NCBI GenBank assembly: GCA_002297545.1
Contig: DBLZ01000074.1
Span: forward strand, 1 to 13,309
DNA from: Prevotellaceae bacterium UBA711
Lineage (GTDB): Bacteria > Bacteroidota > Bacteroidia > Bacteroidales > Bacteroidaceae
Length of the DNA stretch: 13,309 nucleotides
Reading direction: 5' to 3'
In this document: piece after piece, positions 8,136 to 13,309 of the stretch
Position numbering within the stretch: the stretch's first letter is position 1
How the letters are laid out: each line of letters begins with the position of its first letter
Position numbers and translations under genes: made by a program
The notes under the pieces: generated by a model
What the model was told of the DNA's origin: nothing
The model's database searches: none
Seen by the model: the letters and a program-made list of their open reading frames with translations, nothing else

Positions 8136-8248
8136 GGTCAAGCCTCTTGGTGTATGGCTTTGCCTTGTGCACAGGCATGACCGGGCATGGTTGCGGACGT
8201 CTGCCGTGACTCATGGCTTATTGTGAAGTTTATTAACGTACTGCGGAT

Positions 8249-10126
8249 TTGGATATAGTACACCTTTTGCCCGACTCGGTGGCCAATCAGATAGCTGCCG
8301 GAGAAGTCATACAGCGTCCGGCTTCTGTGATAAAGGAGCTGGTGGAGAATGCTGTGGATGCCGGGGCAGGAAATATAGATGTATATGTGCAGGATGCCGG
8401 ACGCACCTGCATACAGGTGATAGATGATGGTAAGGGAATGAGCGAGACGGATGCTCGCTTGGCTTTTGAACGTCATGCTACCAGTAAGATAACATGTGCC
8501 GAGGATCTTTTCACTCTGCGCACCATGGGCTTTCGCGGTGAGGCTTTGCCTTCTATTGTGGCGGTGGCACAGGTGACGCTGCAAACGCGTACGCTTGATT
8601 CTGAACTTGGCACGCGTCTGGAAATTGAGGGCGGTAAAGTGCTGGCACAGGAACCGTGTGTTTGTGCCGTGGGGGCTAACTTTGAGGTTCGTAACCTGTT
8701 TTTTAACATTCCGGCGCGTCGCAAGTTTCTCAAGTCCAATCATACGGAGCTGAACAATATAATGCAGGAGTTCGAACGCATAGCGCTGGTGAACTACTCC
8801 GTGGCATTCAGCCTGACTGTAGACGGCACTACTACTGTGCGACTGATGGCATCCAACCTGCGACAGCGCATAGTGGATGTGTTTGGCAAGAAGGTCGGTG
8901 AGGATCTCGTGGCTGTGGACGTAAATACCACCTTGGTAAACATTGCCGGCTTTGTCGGCCGTCCGGAGGCCTCACGAAAGAAAGGCGCTCGCCAATACTT
9001 CTTCGTGAACGGACGTTACATGCGCCATCCTTATTTCGCAAAGGCTGTGGCAGAGGCTTTCAATGATCTTGTGCCGGAGGGCGAACAGGTGCCTTTCTTC
9101 CTGTATCTCACCATAGATCCTGCCAATATAGACGTGAATATCAGTCCGACAAAGACTGAGGTCAAGTTCGAGAACGAACCGGCCATCTGGCAGATAATAA
9201 ATGCCGGCATACGCGAGTCCTTGGGCAGATTCTATGCCATCCCAACGATAGATTTTGATAATGCTCAAACAACGGAGATCCCGGTAATGGACGCATCGCG
9301 TTGTGATGTCGAGCCTCCGAAAGTTACGATTGACATGTCGTATAACCCATTCGCTGCTTCTGAATCCACAACGTCCGGCGTGGTTCCGTCTTTCTCTCCC
9401 GGTTACAAGATGTCCCTCCATGCCAACACTATGACGGCACGTCCCAAGGCGTCGGCCACAGACTGGACACGCCTTTATGACGGACTCGCTACAACTGTGG
9501 AAACACGACAGGAACAGCAGATGGATATGTTTGGGGGAGAGTGGTCATTGGACGAGGATGAGGTTGGTGGTCAGCATTTTCAGTTCAGAGGACAGTACAT
9601 TATCTCTGCCACACGTTCAGGCTTGATGATTATCGACCAGCATCGTGCACATATGCGTGTATTATACGATAGGTATATTTTACAAATGGACAGACAGGAG
9701 AACGTGACCCAAGGGCTCCTGTTCCCTGAGTTGCTGACACTCTCGCCATCGGATGCTCAAGCATTGGATGGGATTATGGAGGAACTGCATCGTATTGGCT
9801 TTGACCTGACCTCCATCGGCGGTGGCAGCTATTCCATTAACGGGCTGCCTTCCGGAATAGACGGGCTGGTGCCACAGACTTTGATCAAGAATATCATCGC
9901 CTCCGTACGCCAAGGTGCTCAACCCGGTTTGCATGACCATAAGCATCGTATTGCCTTGTCATTGGCCAAGGCGGCCGCAATAGTGGAAGGGCAAGTATTG
10001 ACGCAGCAGGAGATGGACATGCTTATGTCGGAGCTCTTCAAAAGCTGCAATCCCAATCTCACGCCCGACGGCAAGGTAATAATAGCTCTGCTGAAGCAGG
10101 CAAACATCGCTAAAATGTTCTCTTGA
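8249..10126 (+). CDS. mutL: DNA mismatch repair protein MutL (TTG start)
   Basis: A 625-residue mismatch-repair matchmaker linking MutS to downstream strand removal. The N-terminal GHKL ATPase is intact: ELVENAVDAGA with catalytic Glu30 and Mg-binding Asn34, DDGKGM (59-64), RHATSK (75-80) and GFRGEAL (94-100). The transducer domain runs to about residue 330. A low-complexity linker (about 340-440) includes QMDMF at 424-428, resembling a sliding-clamp peptide. The C-terminal dimerisation domain contains DQHRAHMRVLYD (463-474), where endonuclease-type MutL has DQHA(X)2E(X)4E; the Ala and both Glu are replaced. The late Cys region (Cys600, SCNPNLTPDGK) lacks the usual CPHGRP form. The start must be TTG 8249: the in-frame codons before it back to the stop at 8234 offer no ATG or GTG, and DIVHLLPDSVANQIAAGEV is the canonical N-terminus. 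No promoter is obvious in the 113-base gap upstream. Confidence 0.97.
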   Translation: MDIVHLLPDSVANQIAAGEVIQRPASVIKELVENAVDAGAGNIDVYVQDAGRTCIQVIDDGKGMSETDARLAFERHATSKITCAEDLFTLRTMGFRGEALPSIVAVAQVTLQTRTLDSELGTRLEIEGGKVLAQEPCVCAVGANFEVRNLFFNIPARRKFLKSNHTELNNIMQEFERIALVNYSVAFSLTVDGTTTVRLMASNLRQRIVDVFGKKVGEDLVAVDVNTTLVNIAGFVGRPEASRKKGARQYFFVNGRYMRHPYFAKAVAEAFNDLVPEGEQVPFFLYLTIDPANIDVNISPTKTEVKFENEPAIWQIINAGIRESLGRFYAIPTIDFDNAQTTEIPVMDASRCDVEPPKVTIDMSYNPFAASESTTSGVVPSFSPGYKMSLHANTMTARPKASATDWTRLYDGLATTVETRQEQQMDMFGGEWSLDEDEVGGQHFQFRGQYIISATRSGLMIIDQHRAHMRVLYDRYILQMDRQENVTQGLLFPELLTLSPSDAQALDGIMEELHRIGFDLTSIGGGSYSINGLPSGIDGLVPQTLIKNIIASVRQGAQPGLHDHKHRIALSLAKAAAIVEGQVLTQQEMDMLMSELFKSCNPNLTPDGKVIIALLKQANIAKMFS

Positions 10127-10127
10127 C

Positions 10128-10152
10128 AGAGCAAATGGGCTCATTTTGCTCT
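10128..10152 (+). terminator. Probable Rho-independent terminator after mutL
   Basis: A perfect 8-bp inverted repeat, AGAGCAAA (10128-10135) and TTTGCTCT (10145-10152), flanks a 9-base loop beginning two bases after the mutL stop. A T-rich stretch follows (10160-10170). The stem is A/T-rich, so it is a moderate rather than strong terminator. Confidence 0.6.
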
Positions 10153-10201
10153 CTTAGTGTTTATTTTTATCTAAAATCGCGTGTATATCTGCAAATTTCC
10201 G

Positions 10202-10209
10202 TATCTTTG
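10202..10209 (+). promoter_or_regulatory. -7 promoter element of ompA
   Basis: TATCTTTG matches the Bacteroidota -7 consensus TAnnTTTG exactly. No good TTTG is found 19-21 bases upstream, so the -33 half is weak or absent. The predicted transcript start is near 10216, leaving a leader of about 80 bases. Confidence 0.7.
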
Positions 10210-10227
10210 TGCTGCAAGAACTGCAGA

Positions 10228-10289
10228 GTACATATTGGATGTACATAATAGAGAAGGATAATATATATTAAATACTGTTTAAATTAAAC
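10228..10289 (+). promoter_or_regulatory. Structured, A/T-rich 5' leader of ompA
   Basis: The predicted leader holds a perfect hairpin at 10228-10244 (GTACAT, loop ATTGG, ATGTAC) and a perfect inverted repeat at 10277-10289 (GTTTAA, A, TTAAAC) ending eight bases before the start codon. The intervening stretch is A/T-rich. Such leaders on abundant outer-membrane protein mRNAs may affect stability or translation; regulation here is inference only. Confidence 0.4.
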
Positions 10290-10297
10290 GTAAATCT

Positions 10298-11437
10298 ATG
10301 AAGAAGATGATGCTTCTGCTGGCAGTTGCCGGCATGTCTCTCGGAGCTTATGCTCAGGAGAACACTTCTGCGGAAATCCCAACTCATAAGCACAAGGTTG
10401 TGACCAATGGCTTTTGGGATAACTGGTTCGTTGACTTTGGCGCTGACTTCATCACCAACTATTCTGGTCAGGAGCGCGAATGGAATACGGGCTTGTCCAA
10501 CAATCCATTCTCTCTGACCAGAGGCAACTTCGGATTCGATGTGAGCGTAGGTAAGTGGTTCACCCCCGTTGTCGGTACCCGTTTGAAGTTTGTGGCATGT
10601 GATGCCCGTCAGATAAACTCCACCGTCAAGGAAGAGAACCCTTTGTACAACCAGGTAGGCTTGCGTTTGCAGCCCATGTTGAACCTGCACAACCTGTTCG
10701 CCGGCTACAAGCCTCGTGTGTGGAACACGATTGTGTATGCAAGCGTAGGCTGGGGACATAATTGCAGCACAAGTGAGGACAGCCCTGTTGCCGGTGGTGG
10801 CTGGTTGAATGTCTTCAACGTGACAAAGCGCTTCCATATCAATGTCGACATCTATGCCGACTGCTATAACTATAGTTATGACCACGTACGTGCCGGCGGC
10901 AATGATTTCCAGCTTGGATGGAGCGTAGGTTGCGGTTTCAATATCGGCAAGGTGGGATGGGATAACGCTCCTGACGTAGACGCCATCATGGCCATGAACA
11001 AGGCTCAGTTGGATGCATTGAATGCCTCTTTGGCTGATCAGCAGGCAGAAAACTCACGCCTCCAGAAGATGATCAGAGACCACAAGTGCCCCGAGGCTCC
11101 TGCACAGGTTACCGAGGTTGTTTCTTCAAGAGCTTCTGTATTCTTCAACATCAACAAGAGCAGAATCGCTTCCAAGAAGGATTTGGTTAACGTCAAGGAG
11201 TTGGTTGAATATGCAAAGGCTAACAACAAGACCATCGTAGTAACCGGTTATGCTGACTCCAAGACCGGTAGCGCTGCTTACAACCAGACTTTGTCAGAGC
11301 GTCGTGCACAGACTGTTGCCGACGAGATTGTCAAGATGGGCATGGATAAGAGCAAGGTTGAAGTTGTTGGTAAGGGCGGTGTCAAGGACTTGTCTCCCAT
11401 CTCTTACAACCGTCGTGCTATCGTAAGCATTAAGTAA
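10298..11437 (+). CDS. OmpA-family major outer-membrane protein
   Basis: A 379-residue porin-like protein that anchors the outer membrane to peptidoglycan. The signal peptide is cleaved after AYA (residue 20). Residues about 35-230 form a beta-barrel of alternating aromatic/glycine strands (e.g. WFVDFGADFITNYSG, TIVYASVGWGHN, FQLGWSVGCGFNIG). Residues 234-262 form a short helical, probably coiled-coil linker. Residues about 277-379 are an OmpA C-terminal domain with VFFNINKSRI, GYADSKTG and YNQTLSERRAQTV; Asp320 and Arg336 match the residues that bind diaminopimelate or its equivalent in the family. Five cysteines occur after the leader: 101, 156, 189 and 212 in the barrel, 264 in the linker. 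Codon use looks biased to a few preferred codons, as for a highly expressed gene. It is monocistronic: it has its own promoter element and a strong terminator. It resembles OmpA-like porins of Porphyromonas and Bacteroides. Confidence 0.94.
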   Translation: MKKMMLLLAVAGMSLGAYAQENTSAEIPTHKHKVVTNGFWDNWFVDFGADFITNYSGQEREWNTGLSNNPFSLTRGNFGFDVSVGKWFTPVVGTRLKFVACDARQINSTVKEENPLYNQVGLRLQPMLNLHNLFAGYKPRVWNTIVYASVGWGHNCSTSEDSPVAGGGWLNVFNVTKRFHINVDIYADCYNYSYDHVRAGGNDFQLGWSVGCGFNIGKVGWDNAPDVDAIMAMNKAQLDALNASLADQQAENSRLQKMIRDHKCPEAPAQVTEVVSSRASVFFNINKSRIASKKDLVNVKELVEYAKANNKTIVVTGYADSKTGSAAYNQTLSERRAQTVADEIVKMGMDKSKVEVVGKGGVKDLSPISYNRRAIVSIK

Positions 11438-11468
11438 GCTTAGACGCATTGAATTAGATCTATCGATA

Positions 11469-11502
11469 GAGGAGGGGAGCGATGTATGTTGCTCCCCTCC
11501 TT
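11469..11502 (+). terminator. Strong Rho-independent terminator of ompA
   Basis: A G+C-rich stem of at least 11 bp (AGGAGGGGAGC at 11470-11480 with GCTCCCCTCCT at 11491-11501) encloses a 10-base loop and is followed by TTGTTGTTAT. It lies 32 bases after the ompA stop codon and separates ompA from trpS. Confidence 0.9.
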
Positions 11503-11637
11503 GTTGTTATCCGGCACGCCGGCTCTGGTGGAGATGCCCAAGTGGTTTGGTGTGAGGAAGGAAAGAATGAAGTTAAAGGGGGAGTGGTGAGCTTAAGGGA
11601 GGAGAAACAAACTAACAAAGGATACAATAGCATAACA

Positions 11638-12741
11638 ATGGAATCGAAGAAACGTATTATACTTACCGGAGACAGACCCACCGGACGCTTGCACATAGGG
11701 CACTATGTGGGCAGCCTTCGACGTAGGGTGGAACTGCAGAATGAGGGCAACTATGATAAGATGTATGTCTTTATTGCGGATGCCCAGGCCTTGACCGACA
11801 ATATAGACAATCCCGAGAAGGTCAGACAGAACGTCATAGAGGTAGCGCTTGACTATCTGGCATGCGGCCTTGATCCGGATAAGGTGACGATCTTTATTCA
11901 AAGCCAGATACCGGAGCTGTGCGAGTTGTCGTTCTACTTCATGGATCTTGTGTCTGTTTCCCGACTCCAACGCAATCCTACGGTGAAGAGTGAGGTGCAG
12001 ATGCGTAGCTTTGCCGGTGACAGTATCCCAGTAGGCTTTTTCACATATCCGATAAGCCAGGCGGCTGACATCACCCTGTTCAAGGCTACGGTAGTACCCG
12101 CAGGGCAGGACCAAGAGCCTATGCTGGAGCAGACACGCGAGATTGTACGCCGCTTCAACGGTATCTACGGAGACACCTTGGCGGAGCCCAGCATCATGTT
12201 GCCCAGCAATGCAGCGTGCTTGCGCCTGCCTGGTACCGATGGCAAGGCCAAGATGTCCAAGTCCTTGGGCAACTGTATTTATCTGAGTGACACGGCCAAG
12301 GAACTGAAAAAGAAGGTGAACAGCATGTACACCGACCCCGAGCATATACATGTAGAGCAGCCCGGACACTTGGAGGGGAACACAGTGTTCACCTATCTCG
12401 ATGCCTTCTGTACCGATGAGGATTTAGCCAGCTTCCTGCCCGAATATCAGAATTTGGACGAGTTGAAGGCGCACTATACCCGTGGTGGCTTGGGTGACGG
12501 AACATGCAAGAAGTTACTCTACAATGTATTGAACGACCGTCTGACTCCTATCCGCGAACGCCGTTTGGAGTTGCAGAAGGACATTCCTGCCATATACGAC
12601 ATCCTGCGCAAGGGGTGCGAAAGTGCCCGTCAAACGGCCATAGAGACTATGGAAGAGGTGCGCCAGGCAATGAAGATCAACTACTTTGATGACTCACTCC
12701 TGATACAGGAACAAGCCAAGCGTTATGCTGAAGGCAAGTAG
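11638..12741 (+). CDS. trpS: Tryptophan--tRNA ligase
   Basis: The 367-residue class I aminoacyl-tRNA synthetase charges tRNA-Trp in the cytoplasm. The HIGH signature is at residues 19-22 (GRLHIGHYVG) and KMSKS at 205-209 (AKMSKSLGN). Between them are the tryptophan-pocket and dimer segments typical of TrpRS, including PVGFFTYPISQAADITLFKA and VPAGQDQEPMLEQTREI. Length is slightly above the 330-residue E. coli type. The start ATG 11638 is chosen because it leads directly into RIILTGDRPTGRLHIGH; the open frame extends back to 11482, through the ompA terminator, and is not plausible there. No clear TTTG/TAnnTTTG promoter is visible in the 135 bases after that terminator. An 18-codon reading frame with two Trp codons (11534-11590) lies upstream and is treated as a finding. 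A strong terminator follows the gene. Confidence 0.97.
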   Translation: MESKKRIILTGDRPTGRLHIGHYVGSLRRRVELQNEGNYDKMYVFIADAQALTDNIDNPEKVRQNVIEVALDYLACGLDPDKVTIFIQSQIPELCELSFYFMDLVSVSRLQRNPTVKSEVQMRSFAGDSIPVGFFTYPISQAADITLFKATVVPAGQDQEPMLEQTREIVRRFNGIYGDTLAEPSIMLPSNAACLRLPGTDGKAKMSKSLGNCIYLSDTAKELKKKVNSMYTDPEHIHVEQPGHLEGNTVFTYLDAFCTDEDLASFLPEYQNLDELKAHYTRGGLGDGTCKKLLYNVLNDRLTPIRERRLELQKDIPAIYDILRKGCESARQTAIETMEEVRQAMKINYFDDSLLIQEQAKRYAEGK

Positions 12742-12772
12742 CCTGAGGCTGATGGCTGAACTTTTTTAGAGT

Positions 12773-12808
12773 CAGACAATGCTCCGGCGCATCCCGGAGC
12801 ATTGTCTG
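12773..12808 (+). terminator. Strong Rho-independent terminator of trpS
   Basis: A perfect 15-bp stem, CAGACAATGCTCCGG (12773-12787) and CCGGAGCATTGTCTG (12794-12808), has a 6-base loop CGCATC and a short TTTC tail. It starts 32 bases after the trpS stop. A separate TTTTTT run lies just upstream (12762-12767). Confidence 0.88.
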
Positions 12809-12922
12809 TTTCTGAAGAGGATATAGAGTGGGGAACAACGGGGATGTGCATGCCTCCCGGTGAGGCGTCACATTTCAGACTGTGGCCCGATGCGTCGTGA
12901 GCCGTGAGCCTATGCTTGAATG

Positions 12923-13010
12923 AATGCGTTTATGCGGCTGCAACAATCGGTTTATATGACCTTAAGAACCGGTTCTTTAGGTCGCAAGAACCGGTTTCTT
13001 GGGTTGCAGT
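12923..13010. repeat. Array B: four 22-bp palindromic tandem repeat units
   Basis: Units start at 12923, 12945, 12967 and 12989, in exact 22-base register. The cores read TGCG, TCGG, CCGG and CCGG at unit positions 3-6; TT at positions 7-8 is shared by all four. Positions 12959-12982 form a 24-bp dyad with 11 of 12 pairs matched (arms ACCTTAAGAACC and GGTTCTTTAGGT). Across arrays A and B, G6, T11 and G14 are invariant in all eight units. The first unit is the most degenerate. Function unknown. Confidence 0.8.
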
Positions 13011-13099
13011 GCCATGTGGCGTGGTGTGGGGCATGCCGATGAGGGGAACGCTATCTGCCGTGCCGAGGGGACTTGCCACTTTTGGTAGCGTTGATTTCC

Positions 13100-13113
13100 A
13101 TGCCGGCTGGCAT
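13100..13113 (+). terminator. Possible weak terminator-like hairpin
   Basis: ATGCC (13100-13104) pairs with GGCAT (13109-13113) around a GGCT loop, and TTCTTTTTCTC follows. The 5-bp stem is short and no upstream gene needs it, so chance is quite possible. Confidence 0.25.
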
Positions 13114-13202
13114 TCTTTTTCTCGTTCGGCGGTGTTTCTTGCCGCGTAATGAGGGCGCAAGGGAGATAAATCGTCTCTGCGCGCCAAATAATAACTCAAA
13201 AA

Positions 13203-13234
13203 TTTGTTCGTTACGAGTAATTGTCGTACCTTTG
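13203..13234 (+). promoter_or_regulatory. Promoter of tRNA-Val (Bacteroidota type)
   Basis: TTTG (13203-13206) and TACCTTTG (13227-13234) are separated by 20 bp, matching the Bacteroidota -33/-7 consensus with the same spacing as the guaB promoter. The tRNA begins 23 bases after the -7 element, which is an appropriate distance for a stable RNA gene or operon. Confidence 0.87.
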
Positions 13235-13257
13235 CAGCGCAATTCTACGGAAAGCAT

Positions 13258-13309
13258 GGGCAATTAGCGCAGCTGGTTCAGAGCATCTGCCTTACAAGCA
13301 GAGGGTCGG
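13258..13309 (+). tRNA. tRNA-Val (anticodon UAC), 3' end beyond the window
   Basis: The first 52 bases of a tRNA are present: acceptor 5' strand GGGCAAT, TA at positions 8-9, a D arm (GCGC / GAGC) with loop AGCTGGTTCA, and a perfect anticodon stem TCTGC/GCAGA enclosing CTTACAA. The anticodon TAC reads valine codons. The D stem shows one G-A opposition, commonly tolerated. The T arm and acceptor 3' strand lie outside the window; more tRNA genes may follow. Confidence 0.93.

Larger units (their letters stand above)
12809..13202. other. Gene-free spacer between trpS terminator and tRNA-Val promoter
   Basis: About 390 bases without a credible gene. It contains the second 22-bp repeat array (12923-13010), a G-rich stretch (13011-13080), and a small hairpin ATGCC/GGCAT at 13100-13113 followed by TTCTTTTTCTC, which might act as a weak terminator. 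Frames open across it on both strands have no recognisable protein features. Confidence 0.7.

Noticed and set aside
11482..11637. N-terminal extension of TrpS
   Set aside because: It would begin inside the ompA terminator hairpin and adds residues absent from the TrpRS family.
12904..13199. Short open frames on both strands through the spacer before tRNA-Val
   Set aside because: They run across the repeat array and G-rich DNA, lack start context and show no protein-like features.

Overview
The window is chromosomal DNA of a Bacteroidota bacterium, most likely order Bacteroidales and possibly Prevotellaceae-like with moderately high G+C. The evidence is the TTTG / TAnnTTTG promoter form upstream of guaB and the tRNA gene, proteins typical of the phylum (a RecQ with an extra C-terminal helix-turn-helix region, Bacteroidota-type OstA, paired parvulin/SurA proteins, an OmpA major porin), and weak use of Shine-Dalgarno sites. 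The species assignment is inference.

Layout, all on the + strand: 1-1254 is the 3' part of recQ. 1255-1727 is a long gene-free spacer with a four-unit 22-bp repeat array and then the guaB promoter. 1728-3206 is guaB. 3375-8135 is a tightly packed envelope-biogenesis cluster: a parvulin-domain periplasmic protein, a SurA-like chaperone/isomerase, an OstA/LptA-like protein, and a small single-pass membrane protein overlapping the ostA 3' end. 8249-10126 is mutL, which begins with TTG. A terminator-like hairpin follows, then ompA (10298-11437) with a structured leader, a strong terminator, trpS (11638-12741), another strong terminator, a second long spacer with a second 22-bp array, and the first 52 bases of a tRNA-Val(UAC) gene running off the end behind a textbook promoter.

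The genes are mostly housekeeping: DNA repair (recQ, mutL), GMP synthesis (guaB), outer-membrane protein folding and LPS transport (two isomerases, OstA-like, OmpA), and translation (trpS, tRNA-Val). No phage, insertion sequence, toxin, CRISPR or defence gene is seen.

The least ordinary signal is the pair of 88-bp arrays at 1408-1495 and 12923-13010. Each has four units in exact 22-bp register. The unit consensus is the palindromic core AACCGGTT plus a 14-base remainder that extends the dyad, so the ideal unit is a 20-bp palindrome plus two bases. Both arrays lie about 170-190 bp upstream of a canonical promoter with identical 20-bp spacing (guaB and tRNA-Val). Other points of interest are a MutL whose endonuclease motif is degraded but whose linker carries a sliding-clamp-like QMDMF peptide, and a short Trp-containing reading frame just upstream of trpS.
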